From Weissella confusa (lineage in GTDB: Bacteria > Bacillota > Bacilli > Lactobacillales > Lactobacillaceae), in assembly GCA_014332815.1 (NCBI GenBank), contig JACSZT010000007.1, positions 122,400 to 186,399 on the forward strand: DNA of 64,000 nucleotides, read 5' to 3'. Position 1 is the stretch's first letter, and the number at the start of each line of letters is the position of its first letter. This document shows positions 43,110 to 52,763 of this stretch, in pieces. Under the pieces are notes generated by a model. It searched no databases. It was not told the DNA's origin and saw only the letters and a list, made by a program, of their open reading frames with translations. The position numbers were made by a program, and so were the translations under genes.

Positions 43110-44894
43110 TTATTCAAATACCATTTGGTTGTTGTACAACTCAGCGTAGAAGCCACCTTGGGCCAACAACTCCGCGTGGCTACCGTGTTCAATGACGTTT
43201 CCGTCACGCAACACGACAATCTTATCCGCATTCAAAATCGTCTTCAAACGGTGGGCAATCACGAAACTTGTACGTCCCGCAATCACGTTATCCATCGCCT
43301 TTTGAATCTTAGCTTCCGTCACCGTATCAACGTTTGACGTTGCTTCGTCCAAGATCAACAAATCAGGCGCCGTCAAAATCGTACGAGCGATTGACAACAA
43401 TTGCTTTTGACCAGTTGAGAAGACAGAGTTTTCATCAGACACTTGGGTATCATAGCCATCTTCCAACGTCATGATGAAGTCGTGAATGTTAGCTTGCTTA
43501 GCCGCATCAATCATTTCTTCATCCGTTGCATCAGGCTTACCAAACGTGATGTTGTCACGAATCGTACCCGTGAATAAAACAGAGTCTTGCAACACGATAC
43601 CGACGTTATCACGCAAAGACTTCAAGTCCATGTCACGTACATCAACACCGTCGAACTTAACGGCACCGTCCGTCACATCATAGAAGCGGTTCAACAAGTT
43701 CATAACGGTCGTCTTACCTGAACCAGTTGGTCCAACCAAGGCCACCATTTGTCCCTTGTCCACTTCAATGTTGATACCGTGCAAAATCTCACGGTCAGGG
43801 TTGTAGCCAAAGTGCACGTCATCCAACAAAATCTTATCCTTAACGCCGGTAAACTTCACACCGTCCTTAGGGTTGATTTCGTCGTCTTGTGCGAACACTT
43901 CGTTCAAACGGTGCGCACCAGTCATGGCCAATTGCAACATGTTGTACGTTGACGTGATTTGTGTGATTGGTTGGTAGTATTGTTGTGAGAACGAAACGAA
44001 CGTCACAATCAATCCCAAACCAGCCGCACGTGAAGCCAAGTCACCGTTCAAAGCTTGTGTGGCACCGTAGAAAATGACGATAGCCAAGTTGAACAAGCCC
44101 ATTCCTTGCATCAATGGGAACAACACACCTGACCAGGCTTGACCAAGTGTCGTGGCCTTACGCACCTTGTTGTTGTGCTCGATGAAGCCACGAATTGACT
44201 CTTCTTGCAAACCGTTGGTGATAATGACCTTTTCACCATTGATTTGCTCGTTGATGTATCCGTTCAAGTGACCCACTTCAGCTTGTTGGGCATCCACGTA
44301 CTTCTTCGCTTGCACAATGATCAACGCAGCCAAGATAACGGCAACAGGTGTTGAAGCAATCGTCACCCACGCCATCTTAGGACTTTCATTGAACATCATC
44401 CAAACCACACCAATCAACATCGCAATTTGTGAGAACAATTGGAAAATAGCTTGGTTCATCGCGTTGAAGATGTTATCCAAGTCAGACGTGAAACGTGACA
44501 AGATTTCACCGTCTTGGTGAGAATCAAAGTAACGCACCGTCATACGTTGCATCTTGCCAAACAAGCCCTTACGCATGTCATTAACTGAATTAGATGACAC
44601 GATAGCTTGAATGAAGGCGTTAATGAACAAACCAGTTAGCATCAACAACGCAAAGCCGAAGAACAATAGCAAGGCATGGTGGAAATCATGCAAACTTGCT
44701 TGGCTAGCCGTCATAGGGTTCAACTTCACCATCAAGTACTTTGACAATTCCGTAATTGAACGTCCCATGTAAACCGGCGCCTTAACTTGCGCCCACGTTG
44801 CGAAAATCGTGAACACGAGGATGGCAATCATCCCCATCCAGTAACGCTTGAAGTAGTGCGCAAAGAAACGAATTGATTCAGTAATATTCTTCAT
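43110..44894 (-). CDS. Heterodimeric ABC exporter, subunit with the catalytic Walker B (LmrD-like)
   Basis: Fused membrane and ATPase subunit of 594 residues with six membrane helices (about 20-320). Walker A is GPTGSGKTT. The signature motif is degenerate (FSTGQKQL instead of SGGQ). Walker B is [12 protein letters not shown] with catalytic Glu, and the H loop is FVIAHRL. With its partner it would form one consensus and one degenerate ATP site, as in LmrCD or TM287/288 multidrug exporters. The start lies three bases after the partner gene's stop and follows AGGAGG. Exported substrate unknown. Confidence 0.93.
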   Translation of the reverse strand: MKNITESIRFFAHYFKRYWMGMIAILVFTIFATWAQVKAPVYMGRSITELSKYLMVKLNPMTASQASLHDFHHALLLFFGFALLMLTGLFINAFIQAIVSSNSVNDMRKGLFGKMQRMTVRYFDSHQDGEILSRFTSDLDNIFNAMNQAIFQLFSQIAMLIGVVWMMFNESPKMAWVTIASTPVAVILAALIIVQAKKYVDAQQAEVGHLNGYINEQINGEKVIITNGLQEESIRGFIEHNNKVRKATTLGQAWSGVLFPLMQGMGLFNLAIVIFYGATQALNGDLASRAAGLGLIVTFVSFSQQYYQPITQITSTYNMLQLAMTGAHRLNEVFAQDDEINPKDGVKFTGVKDKILLDDVHFGYNPDREILHGINIEVDKGQMVALVGPTGSGKTTVMNLLNRFYDVTDGAVKFDGVDVRDMDLKSLRDNVGIVLQDSVLFTGTIRDNITFGKPDATDEEMIDAAKQANIHDFIMTLEDGYDTQVSDENSVFSTGQKQLLSIARTILTAPDLLILDEATSNVDTVTEAKIQKAMDNVIAGRTSFVIAHRLKTILNADKIVVLRDGNVIEHGSHAELLAQGGFYAELYNNQMVFE

Positions 44895-44897
44895 CTT

Positions 44898-46610
44898 TTA
44901 TGCCTCCTGCGCCTTTTGTGTCTTGTAAATCTCTTGGTAGATAGGTGACGTTTCAACAAGGTCCTTGTGGGCACCTTCCGCAACTAATTCACCATCTTCC
45001 AAAACCAAAATACGGTCGGCGTTAATCACTGAAGAAATCTTTTCCGCAATGATAAAGGTCGTCGTATCTTGCAAATCATGATCAAGGGCTTCCTTAACCA
45101 ATTTTTCTGACTTCGCGTCCAATGCAGACGTTGAATCATCCAAAATCAAAATCTTAGGATTGCCAATTACACCACGGGCAATTGACAAACGTTGCTTTTG
45201 ACCACCAGAGAAGTTTGATGAACGCTCTTCAACCACGTGTTCATACGTGTCTTCGTAACGCTCAACGAATTCAGCGGCTTGCGCGATTTGCGCCGCACGC
45301 TTCATATCGGCTTCTTGGGCATCCGCCTTACCTTGACGCAAGTTGTCAGAAATCTTTCCTGAGAACAACGTTGCGCGTTGCAAAACGAATGACACGGTCT
45401 TACGCAATGATGATTCGTTGGTATCCTTCAAATCAACACCACCGACCTTAACCGTTCCCTCAGTTGGGTCAAACAAACGTGGAATCAATTGGGCCATCGT
45501 TGACTTACCTGAACCGGTCGCGCCGACAATTCCTATCATTTCACCAGGTTGCACCGCAAATGAGATGTGCTTCAACGTTGGCTTATCATCCCCAGGGTAC
45601 GTGAATGACACATCATCAAATTCAACCGCACCAGACAAGTCTTGTTCTGGGACATCCTTGTATTGCAAATCAGGTTCCGTATTCATAATTTCTTGAATAC
45701 GACCCATTGAAACAAATCCACGCGCCGCAAATGTCATCATCATTCCACCAATAATGATAGATTGCATGATGATCATCAAGTAGTTCGTAAATCCTGTGAT
45801 TTGGGCCAACATCTTCGGCTCAGAACCAACCATGTTTCCAACAAAGTAGATCGCCACAACCATCAAACCTTGGCCAATAAACATGAAGGCGGGCACGATA
45901 ATTGAGAACAAGTAACCAATTTGCAAGTTAACCCCGTTCAATTCGTCAGAAACTTCATTGAAACGCTTTTGCTCGTTGTCTTCTTGGTTAAATGACTTAA
46001 CCACACGGACACCTTGCAAGTTTTCCTTCGCCTTGGCGTTAACACGGTCGATCAAGCCTTGAATCATACCGAAGCGCTTACCCATGTTTCCCATGACAAC
46101 CGCTGACACAGCACCGACCAAGATGACCATCACGACAATAACCCACCACAAAGCAGGAATTGAGTGAACGGCCAAAATGAAACCACCAACAAACAAAATT
46201 GGCATACGCAACAATGGTTGTAGCCCCATCATCAAAATACTTTGAATTTGCGTAATGTCGTTCGTCAAGCGAACCACCAAGTTACCAACAGAGTATTGCT
46301 CGATGTTTCCAAATGAGAACGTTTGAATCTTGCGGTAAGCCGCTTCACGAACATCTGAAGCGATTCCTTGTGAGGCACGGGCCGCAAAAATCGTGTTAAT
46401 AATTCCAGCAATCAACCCGATACCGGCAATCACCAATAGCTTCAAACCAATTTGGTTAACCTTGTCCATGTTATCGTCTGAGATAGCTTGAACGATGTTG
46501 GTTAGCAACGTTGGCTGTAGCAACATTGAAATCGCCATGATGGTCACCGTCAAAACGGCAATCGTCAAATCGAGTTTGTAACCCTTAAAGTAGGGCTTCA
46601 ACAATCGCAT
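44898..46610 (-). CDS. Heterodimeric ABC exporter, subunit with degenerate Walker B (LmrC-like)
   Basis: Partner subunit of 570 residues with six membrane helices, Walker [10 protein letters not shown] and an intact signature NFSGGQKQR. It has a non-catalytic Walker [13 protein letters not shown], where Asp replaces Glu. The H loop reads FIIAEKISS without His. These defects complement those of the downstream subunit. GGAGGGGAAATT precedes the ATG. The promoter region carries an inverted repeat that could bind a repressor. Confidence 0.93.
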   Translation of the reverse strand: MRLLKPYFKGYKLDLTIAVLTVTIMAISMLLQPTLLTNIVQAISDDNMDKVNQIGLKLLVIAGIGLIAGIINTIFAARASQGIASDVREAAYRKIQTFSFGNIEQYSVGNLVVRLTNDITQIQSILMMGLQPLLRMPILFVGGFILAVHSIPALWWVIVVMVILVGAVSAVVMGNMGKRFGMIQGLIDRVNAKAKENLQGVRVVKSFNQEDNEQKRFNEVSDELNGVNLQIGYLFSIIVPAFMFIGQGLMVVAIYFVGNMVGSEPKMLAQITGFTNYLMIIMQSIIIGGMMMTFAARGFVSMGRIQEIMNTEPDLQYKDVPEQDLSGAVEFDDVSFTYPGDDKPTLKHISFAVQPGEMIGIVGATGSGKSTMAQLIPRLFDPTEGTVKVGGVDLKDTNESSLRKTVSFVLQRATLFSGKISDNLRQGKADAQEADMKRAAQIAQAAEFVERYEDTYEHVVEERSSNFSGGQKQRLSIARGVIGNPKILILDDSTSALDAKSEKLVKEALDHDLQDTTTFIIAEKISSVINADRILVLEDGELVAEGAHKDLVETSPIYQEIYKTQKAQEA

Positions 46611-46656
46611 AATTTCCCCTCCAAATTTCTTATTTATTTCTATTCGTCAATAGGCT

Positions 46657-46699
46657 ATTTTAGCAGACTTGCAACCCCTTTTGTAAATTAAGTTTACAA
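46657..46699 (-). promoter_or_regulatory. Promoter and inverted-repeat operator of the ABC exporter operon
   Basis: A TAAAAT -10 box (46657-46662) lies 18-19 bases from a TTACAA/TTTACA -35 box that falls within a perfect inverted repeat TTGTAAA-TTAAG-TTTACAA (46681-46699). Overlap of -35 and dyad suits repression by a dimeric regulator. No regulator gene is adjacent. Confidence 0.5.
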
Positions 46700-46707
46700 A
46701 GAATTAA

Positions 46708-46742
46708 ACAAAAGCCACACCCGAAAATTCGGATATGGCTTC
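46708..46742 (-). terminator. Terminator of the phosphatase-hflX-ydcF operon
   Basis: AAGCCATATCCGAA pairs with TTCGGGTGTGGCTT (one wobble, one mismatch) and leads to TTG and a T-rich stretch on the minus strand. Confidence 0.82.
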
Positions 46743-46750
46743 AAAAAGTC

Positions 46751-47800
46751 TTATTTAACAAATAGCGTGGCAATCGCCAAAATGATTGAAACACCAAGCA
46801 CAAGCACTGAAATCGCGATGTGCAAACGACGGTGCATGTTCAAGACAGCAATGTATTCACGAATAAAGGCTGGAATACGGTAGTAGAACGGCGTCTTACC
46901 GCCACGACCTTGTGCTTCAATGCCAAACTCACGGGCTTGCAAACCGGCACGGAAGACGTGGTATTCACTCGTAAAGAACTCGAATGAGGGTTCAAGCACG
47001 CCCGTTTCCTTACTAATCAAATCACGTGAGAAACGCATGTTTTCACGCGTCGTGCGACTTTGATCTTCCAAACGCGTTTGCTCGGCTGGATAACCAAACG
47101 TTTCAACTGCGTAATCGCGCATGGCTTGTGCTTCAGAAACCTTCTCGTCACCACCTTGGCCACCTGAGAACACGATAACTGGGTACTTGCCGTCCTTTTC
47201 GAAACGGCGCTTACCCGCATCGGTTGCGGCTTGAATACGGTTAGCCAACAACTTACCAACCTTGTGGCCATCAATCAACCCAGCGCCCAAGACAACATAG
47301 TAGTCACTCTCGCGCTTACGCATCACCCAACCGTAAACGATTGCTGACACGAAGAAAATCAAGAAGACCAACATGAAGTAAAGCGTCATCACACGGGCAG
47401 CCGTGAACAACGTATCCAACCAAGCTGGTGCGTTGTTCATGATACCGTCAACAATGTTGAACACAGCCAAAGCCAAGAACACCAATGGCAACAACAAGTT
47501 TGCCAAGGTGTGCGACTCCTTACGCCAAATTTTCCATGAGTAGTAAACCACGCCAAGGTCGATAAAGATTGACGCAATGACGAAAATACCAATAATCATC
47601 AAGACAATGCCGGCCAACACAATCAAGCCAGGGCCGCCCAAGAAGCTAGCGGCAAGCATGACCGTAATCAACAAGAAGAACAAGAACACTAGCGTCCACG
47701 TTCCAAGCCACATTGAGCGTGGCTCATTCTTGGTATTACGCCAAATCATATAACCGGCTAATACGGTAATTAATAATGAAAGTAATGTCAGTGGGACCAT
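46751..47800 (-). CDS. YdcF/ElyC-like DUF218 membrane protein
   Basis: A 349-residue membrane protein. About five hydrophobic helices in residues 1-160 are followed by the DUF218 domain (YYVVLGAGLIDGHKVGKLLANRI, VIVFSGGQGGDEKVSEAQAM, RLEDQSRTTRENMRFS, FFTSEYHVFRAGL). A final membrane helix ends it. DUF218 proteins such as ElyC and SanA affect envelope integrity, but the reaction is unsettled. It is 11 bases after hflX, behind AAGGAG, so it belongs to the same operon. Confidence 0.88.
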   Translation of the reverse strand: MVPLTLLSLLITVLAGYMIWRNTKNEPRSMWLGTWTLVFLFFLLITVMLAASFLGGPGLIVLAGIVLMIIGIFVIASIFIDLGVVYYSWKIWRKESHTLANLLLPLVFLALAVFNIVDGIMNNAPAWLDTLFTAARVMTLYFMLVFLIFFVSAIVYGWVMRKRESDYYVVLGAGLIDGHKVGKLLANRIQAATDAGKRRFEKDGKYPVIVFSGGQGGDEKVSEAQAMRDYAVETFGYPAEQTRLEDQSRTTRENMRFSRDLISKETGVLEPSFEFFTSEYHVFRAGLQAREFGIEAQGRGGKTPFYYRIPAFIREYIAVLNMHRRLHIAISVLVLGVSIILAIATLFVK

Positions 47801-47811
47801 TCGTGGGCTCC

Positions 47812-49095
47812 TTAATCAACAATATATTTTGCAAAACGCGCAGCTTGCACTGGCGTCAACGTCACATCCATCATCGTGCCAGCTTCAACATAATCGATGC
47901 TGTGGACAGATGCTTCTTCATTCAACTCGTTCACCAATTGACCTTGGTCAAATGGAATCAACACCTTTACTTCTTGGTGATCCGCAAAGATGTGCTCACG
48001 AATAACGTTGACCAACAAATCCAATGAGGCATCATCTTGCGCTGACAACGTCAACGTATCACCTTCACGGTCAGGGAATGACAAACCTTCAATCTTATCG
48101 GCCTTGTTGTAAATCGTAATCATTGGAATATCACCAACACCGATTTCCTTCAACGTACGGGCCGTCGTTGACATCATTTCCTTGTAGTTTTCATCCGCAT
48201 AGTCGACCACTTGTAGCAACAAGTCGGCTTGCGCAGCTTCAGCCAACGTTGCGCGGAAGGCTGCCACCAAACCGTGAGGCAACTTTGACACGAAACCAAC
48301 CGTATCAGACAACAAGAAGCTTTGGTTATCAGGCAAGTTCAACTTGCGCACTGAGGTCTCCAACGTCGCAAACAACATGTCGGCTTGGAAAACAGTCTTC
48401 TCTTGGTTCTCACCAAATTGACGCACCAAACCGTTCATGAACGTTGACTTACCAGCGTTGGTATACCCAACCAAAGCCACGTTCTTGATGCTTTGCTTAT
48501 CACGACGAGCGCGACGCGTTTGATCGTCAGCTTCAACATCCTTCAATTCAGCACGCAACAATGAAATTTGGTGCTCGATGTGGCGACGGTTCATTTCCAA
48601 CTTCGTTTCACCAGCACCACGACTAGTAAAGCTACCACCGCCACCGCCAGTTTGCTGGTCAAGACGCACGTTCATTGACGTACGCAAACGTGGAAGTTGG
48701 TATTGCAATTGCGCAATGGCAACTTGCAACTTCGCCACACGCGTCTTAGCACGTGAGGCGAAGATGTCCAAAATCAACGCCGTACGATCCATGATGCCGG
48801 CACCCGTACCTGATTCCAAGTTACGGATTTGTGAGGGTGACAATTCATCGTTCGTCACAACCATGTCGGCTTCGTAGTATTCAACGGCTTCCTTTAGTTC
48901 TTCAACCTTACCCTTACCGAAGTACGTGGCCGCGTTCGGACGTTCCAACTTTTGGGTCACCGTCCCAACCACTTCCATGTAGTTCGCTTCAGCCAAGTTG
49001 GCCAATTCGATCATCTCGTAATCGAATTCAGCATTTTGCTTATCTAGCCCCGCAAGGACGACCTTGCGGATTGGATGCAAATCATTTTCTATCAT
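47812..49095 (-). CDS. hflX: GTPase HflX
   Basis: Ribosome-associated GTPase that splits stalled 70S ribosomes, 427 residues. The N-terminal HflX domain (PNAATYFGKGKVEELKEAV) includes the glycine-rich linker RLDQQTGGGGGSFTSRGAGE. The G domain has GYTNAGKSTFMN (G1), SDTVGFVSKLPHGLVAAF (G3) and NKAD (G4). Middle gene of a three-gene operon. Confidence 0.95.
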   Translation of the reverse strand: MIENDLHPIRKVVLAGLDKQNAEFDYEMIELANLAEANYMEVVGTVTQKLERPNAATYFGKGKVEELKEAVEYYEADMVVTNDELSPSQIRNLESGTGAGIMDRTALILDIFASRAKTRVAKLQVAIAQLQYQLPRLRTSMNVRLDQQTGGGGGSFTSRGAGETKLEMNRRHIEHQISLLRAELKDVEADDQTRRARRDKQSIKNVALVGYTNAGKSTFMNGLVRQFGENQEKTVFQADMLFATLETSVRKLNLPDNQSFLLSDTVGFVSKLPHGLVAAFRATLAEAAQADLLLQVVDYADENYKEMMSTTARTLKEIGVGDIPMITIYNKADKIEGLSFPDREGDTLTLSAQDDASLDLLVNVIREHIFADHQEVKVLIPFDQGQLVNELNEEASVHSIDYVEAGTMMDVTLTPVQAARFAKYIVD

Positions 49096-49107
49096 AAATT
49101 ATCTTTC

Positions 49108-49779
49108 CTACCAATTAGTTGTCGTATCGTTGTACGCCTTCAACTTCATGTCGTCATCTGAGACTTCCCAAACTGAAATTGAACCATTCAATGGCTTTTC
49201 CTTAGCCGTCTCGTGTGAGTCGTACTTATAAACCAAGTTTCGAATCATTGTACCGTGGGCAACCACCAAAACGTTTTGCCCATCGCGTGTGTTTTGACGC
49301 AAAATGTCCAGACCGTTCTCAGCGCGGGCCCAGAACGTGGCCGCATCCTCAGCGTCATGCGTTGGATCAGCTTCCTTGAACGCATCCATTACTTCGTCTT
49401 GCGTCAATTGTGACATCAAATCACCGTATGACGTGATGTTCTCCAAGCCAATAATACCAGCAATTTGCTCGGCACTTGATGCACTAGGAAGTCCTTCGAA
49501 GAAACCGAAGAATTGCTCACGGAATTGTTGCAATTGCTCTGGCGTCTTCAAATCACCACTTTGCGTGTTACGCCCCAAAATAAATTCAGCTGTATGAATA
49601 GCACGTTGCAAGTCAGATGAGTAAGCCGCATCAAAGCGCACGTTGCTCAAACGCTCACCGGCCGCAAACCCGTCTGAAATACCCTTATCAGTCAAAGGTG
49701 CGTTTCCCCACCCTTGCATACGTTGATATTTATTAAAGTAAGTTTCCCCGTGACGTACTAGATACAAATTAAATGACAT
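49108..49779 (-). CDS. Histidine phosphatase family protein (phosphoglycerate mutase-like)
   Basis: A 223-residue protein of the RHG superfamily. It has LYLVRHGETYFNK (phospho-His H10), DAAYSSDLQRAIHTAEFIL, and the second His in VLVVAHGTMIRNLV. Length and the loose middle region fit a broad-specificity phosphatase better than a cofactor-dependent glycolytic mutase. First gene of the operon with hflX. Confidence 0.88.
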   Translation of the reverse strand: MSFNLYLVRHGETYFNKYQRMQGWGNAPLTDKGISDGFAAGERLSNVRFDAAYSSDLQRAIHTAEFILGRNTQSGDLKTPEQLQQFREQFFGFFEGLPSASSAEQIAGIIGLENITSYGDLMSQLTQDEVMDAFKEADPTHDAEDAATFWARAENGLDILRQNTRDGQNVLVVAHGTMIRNLVYKYDSHETAKEKPLNGSISVWEVSDDDMKLKAYNDTTTNW

Positions 49780-49923
49780 TGTTAACCTCTTTCTGGTTGT
49801 GCTTGTCCCCGATAATCAGGCATCAACAGCCTTCTAATTGTTACTATTGTACCATTTTTGTTACAGTCACCGCAGGCATCAAGGAATTACTAATAATTTG
49901 AAATTAGTTTACGAAAAAGTGTT

Positions 49924-49952
49924 GACTTTAGTGTGGGTTATCTGTATAGTTA
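49924..49952 (+). promoter_or_regulatory. Promoter of the tandem tRNA-Glu genes
   Basis: TTGACT (49924-49929) and TATAGT (49947-49952) are 17 bases apart on the plus strand. Confidence 0.78.
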
Positions 49953-49985
49953 TGTATTGTTGTTAAGACAACAGATGATAATTTT

Positions 49986-50057
49986 GGCCCAATGGTCAAG
50001 TGGTTAAGACGTCGCGTTCTCAGCGCGGAATCCAGGGTTCGATTCCCTGTTGGGCTA
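49986..50057 (+). tRNA. tRNA-Glu (anticodon CTC), copy 1
   Basis: Cloverleaf of 72 bases with acceptor GGCCCAA/TTGGGCT, anticodon stem TCGCG/CGCGG around TTCTCAG, and T arm CAGGG TTCGATT CCCTG. CTC reads only GAG. CCA is not encoded. Identical to the second copy 31 bases downstream. Confidence 0.93.
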
Positions 50058-50088
50058 TTAAGCTCAGGCTTGCTAAATTTATCATCAT

Positions 50089-50160
50089 GGCCCAATGGTC
50101 AAGTGGTTAAGACGTCGCGTTCTCAGCGCGGAATCCAGGGTTCGATTCCCTGTTGGGCTA
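50089..50160 (+). tRNA. tRNA-Glu (anticodon CTC), copy 2
   Basis: Exact repeat of the preceding tRNA over all 72 bases, with a few flanking bases also similar. It shares the upstream promoter and is followed by a terminator. Confidence 0.93.
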
Positions 50161-50167
50161 TCACTTA

Positions 50168-50203
50168 AGGCACGGAAGTCGTTTGACTTCCGTGTTTTTT
50201 TAT
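50168..50203 (+). terminator. Terminator of the tRNA-Glu pair
   Basis: CACGGAAGTC pairs with GACTTCCGTG around GTTT, followed by TTTTTTT on the plus strand. Confidence 0.93.
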
Positions 50204-50217
50204 TTTCTCATAACAAA

Positions 50218-50254
50218 TAAAGCGGTGACCAGATAACTGATCACCGCTTTTTTC
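50218..50254 (-). terminator. Terminator of the ABC-2 transporter operon (possibly bidirectional)
   Basis: AAAGCGGTGA/TCACCGCTTT stems with TTTTTT on both ends could work for the minus-strand permease gene. On the plus strand they could act as a second stop for the tRNA transcript. Confidence 0.85.
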
Positions 50255-50263
50255 AACTCTATT

Positions 50264-50998
50264 TTAGACTTTGCGACGCTTAAACAGCGTCAACGCAATG
50301 CCATAAAGCACACCGCTGTAAACGATTGTGACCAAACCGACTAGCCACCCGCTCATCTGATACTCAGCCATCACATCAGGCAACCCCGCCAGTGCGCTCA
50401 CGTAAAAGGCACCCAGCGGTGAATAATCGAGTGGCAAAATACCGTGTCCAACGATTACCGCCCCAATCACTTCGAACATCAAAATCATCAAGATACCGAT
50501 AACTACGACTAACAAGTCATTTCGAATCAAGTTAGCAATCACAAGCATCACACTGACAAATAGAATCGAACTGATGACACTACCGAATAAGTAACCTGCA
50601 TAGCCACCTAAATCGATTAACCAAGCATGACCAAATAACAATGAGACAATTACCATCGTGACAAACAACGCAGCTTGCAATAGTACAAACGCAACTGCAA
50701 CCGTCACCAGTTTCGCAACGAAAATTTGTCCGCGCGTAAAGCGTTGTGCAAACAACATATTCATCGTGCCAAATGTGAATTCAGACGTAATCACGCGCCC
50801 AGCAATGCCAAGTAACATCAAATCAGTCACTAACGCCAATGTTCCTGTGAATTCTTGATTAACCAACGTTTTCACTGTTTCGGAATGGCCAATCGCATTC
50901 GCAAGCGCCAATAATAGCCCAAGGACAACTATTGTCAGTGGCATCACCCAAGTGGATGTCTTCTTGAAAAACTTCTGCAATTCCAACTTAATCAACAT
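50264..50998 (-). CDS. ABC-2 type transporter permease
   Basis: Integral membrane subunit of 244 residues with six hydrophobic segments. The first follows the amphipathic start MLIKLELQKFFKKTSTW. FGTMNMLFAQRFTRGQIFVAK is the coupling-helix region of ABC-2 permeases of the BcrB/YhcI kind. The ATG at 50998 follows AAGGAG and overlaps the end of the ATPase gene by 11 bases. The in-frame start at 51028 is less likely. Substrate unknown. Relatives export peptides or antibiotics or give self-protection. Confidence 0.88.
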   Translation of the reverse strand: MLIKLELQKFFKKTSTWVMPLTIVVLGLLLALANAIGHSETVKTLVNQEFTGTLALVTDLMLLGIAGRVITSEFTFGTMNMLFAQRFTRGQIFVAKLVTVAVAFVLLQAALFVTMVIVSLLFGHAWLIDLGGYAGYLFGSVISSILFVSVMLVIANLIRNDLLVVVIGILMILMFEVIGAVIVGHGILPLDYSPLGAFYVSALAGLPDVMAEYQMSGWLVGLVTIVYSGVLYGIALTLFKRRKV

Positions 50999-51734
50999 CA
51001 CCGACTCCTTGTTGTTTGCGACGCGCAATCACATCCGCAAACATTTCTTCTAAGTCCGGATCCACCTTACCGTCAGCAGCGGTCAGAATTTCATCACGCG
51101 AAATGATTTCACCACGATCGATAAAGATATAATCATCAACCAAGCCTTCCAAATCACGGACGGTGTGCGAAGAAATCAAAATCGCTTTGCCAGCATCGCG
51201 CCAGTCACGCAACACTGCCTTAACTGCTTCAGCGCTAACTGGATCCATCCCATTCAATGGTTCATCAAGCAACAAGAGGTCTGGATCATTAACCATCGCC
51301 AACGCCACCCCAACGCGTTGCTTCATCCCCCACGAATAGGTCTTCACTTTTTTATTAATAAACTCAACTAAACCAAGTTGCGTCACAATCTCACTGATTT
51401 TGTCATCGGACGTTCCCGCGACAGTCGCATATAACTTCAAGTTATCCCAACCTGTCATGTACGCATACAGACCCGGATTTTCAATCAATGCCCCAGCCTT
51501 GGCCAGCACATGTCGGTGTTGCATCGTAACCGCTTCATCTGCCATCTTAACCTCACCAACATCCGGTGCCGTCACGCCAGTAATCACCTTCATTGTCGTT
51601 GACTTACCAGCGCCATTCGGACCAACCAGACCAATGATTGTGCCACGTGCGACTGAAAACGATACATCACGCAAAGCCCGTACACGACCGAATGACTTAT
51701 TAATATTCGAAACCTGTAAAATCGGCGTTTCCAT
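50988..51734 (-). CDS. ABC transporter ATP-binding protein
   Basis: ATPase of 248 residues. It has Walker A GPNGAGKST (near 36-44), the Q loop in VTMQHRHVLAKAGALIENPGLY, and a signature reduced to YSWGMKQRVGVALA (SWGMKQR in place of LSGGQ, common in this export group). Walker B is LLLLDEPLNGMD and the H loop ISSHTVRDLE. GGAGGAGATGC precedes the ATG. It is coupled to the permease gene by overlap. Confidence 0.93.
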   Translation of the reverse strand: METPILQVSNINKSFGRVRALRDVSFSVARGTIIGLVGPNGAGKSTTMKVITGVTAPDVGEVKMADEAVTMQHRHVLAKAGALIENPGLYAYMTGWDNLKLYATVAGTSDDKISEIVTQLGLVEFINKKVKTYSWGMKQRVGVALAMVNDPDLLLLDEPLNGMDPVSAEAVKAVLRDWRDAGKAILISSHTVRDLEGLVDDYIFIDRGEIISRDEILTAADGKVDPDLEEMFADVIARRKQQGVGDVD

Positions 51735-51824
51735 AATGCATCTCCTCCCATCCGCAACTATTAATCATACAACTCAACTAGACCCCTTGCAAAGAAATTG
51801 TCACATTCCGGTCAAATATGTAAT

Positions 51825-51853
51825 CTGACAGGCACCCCATTTTTCGATACAAT
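51825..51853 (+). promoter_or_regulatory. Promoter of exoA
   Basis: CTGACA (51825-51830) and TACAAT (51848-51853) are 17 bases apart on the plus strand, about 35 bases before the start codon. Confidence 0.65.
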
Positions 51854-51887
51854 GGAATCAAACAGAAAAGAAGGATAGGTGTCTGAA

Positions 51888-52718
51888 ATGAAGTTCATCT
51901 CATGGAATATTGATAGCGTTAACGCGGCCGTTGAACACAAATCAGCCCGCGGCGAAATGACTTGGCAAGTTTTGCAAGATATCGCGGCTGAGCAACCGGA
52001 CGTACTTGCAATCCAAGAAACAAAGTTGAAGCCAACTGGTTTAACAAAGAAGCAGGCGGCTGCGCTGGATGAACTTTTCCCAGGCTACCACCGCTACCTT
52101 CGTATGAGCACTGGTCGCTCAGGTTACTCTGGTACCATGATGCTCTCAAAGACTGAACCAATCGCCGTTGAAATGCCCGAAATCGGCGCTCCTGGCGACA
52201 TGGATATCGAAGGACGTATTATTACCCTCGAATTCCCAAATGTTTACGTATCAACGGTTTATACGCCAAATTCAGGTAGTGAATTGGCTCGCCTAGATGA
52301 GCGTCAAGCCTGGGATGATGCCTACCGCGCATACGTGTCTGATTTGGATGCCAAGAAGCCCGTTATCTTCTCTGGTGACTTTAACGTCGCCCACCAAGAA
52401 ATCGACTTGAAGAACCCAAAGACGAACCACAAGAGCGCCGGCTTTACCGATGAAGAACGTACGAAGTTTAGCGCTTTGTTGGGCGCTGGCTTTACCGATG
52501 TTTTCCGTCACTTGAATCCTGACCTAGCCGGTGTTTATACCTGGTGGGCACAAATTTCTAAGACGTCAAAGATTAACAATTCTGGTTGGCGTATCGATTA
52601 CTACCTCACGTCAACGCGTTTGAACGATCAATTGGCTAACTTCAGCGTCATCGACACCGGTGCGCGCCAAGACCACGCCCCAATCAAGTTGGAAATGACC
52701 GACGATTTTGAATTATAA
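51888..52718 (+). CDS. exoA: Exodeoxyribonuclease III / AP endonuclease
   Basis: Base-excision-repair nuclease of 276 residues. It begins MKFISWNIDSVNAAV, then AIQETKLKPTGLTKKQ (metal-binding Glu), GRSGYSGTMMLSK, VIFSGDFNVAHQEIDL (Asp and Asn), GFTDEERTKF and a final RQDHAPI catalytic Asp-His. The ATG at 51888 lies eight bases from AGGATAGG. An in-frame GTG three codons upstream is too near that site. It is the only protein gene on the plus strand. Confidence 0.96.
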   Translation: MKFISWNIDSVNAAVEHKSARGEMTWQVLQDIAAEQPDVLAIQETKLKPTGLTKKQAAALDELFPGYHRYLRMSTGRSGYSGTMMLSKTEPIAVEMPEIGAPGDMDIEGRIITLEFPNVYVSTVYTPNSGSELARLDERQAWDDAYRAYVSDLDAKKPVIFSGDFNVAHQEIDLKNPKTNHKSAGFTDEERTKFSALLGAGFTDVFRHLNPDLAGVYTWWAQISKTSKINNSGWRIDYYLTSTRLNDQLANFSVIDTGARQDHAPIKLEMTDDFEL

Positions 52719-52721
52719 ACA

Positions 52722-52763
52722 AATAGCGCACCTGAAAAATAAATTTCAGGTGCGCTATTTTTT
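52722..52763. terminator. Bidirectional terminator between exoA and the MucBP/CAP protein gene
   Basis: A near-perfect stem AATAGCGCACCTGAAA/TTTCAGGTGCGCTATT has TTTTTT on the plus side and a shorter T run on the minus side. The two genes converge on it. Confidence 0.92.

Noticed and set aside
49986..50160. Two near-identical 72-base units with a short spacer, considered as a repeat array or CRISPR.
   Set aside because: Each unit folds as a full tRNA-Glu cloverleaf and there are only two.
51180..51828. Long plus-strand frames antisense to the ABC ATPase and similar long shadow frames opposite rpoB, serS and prfA.
   Set aside because: They have no ribosome binding sites and their composition mirrors the real minus-strand genes.
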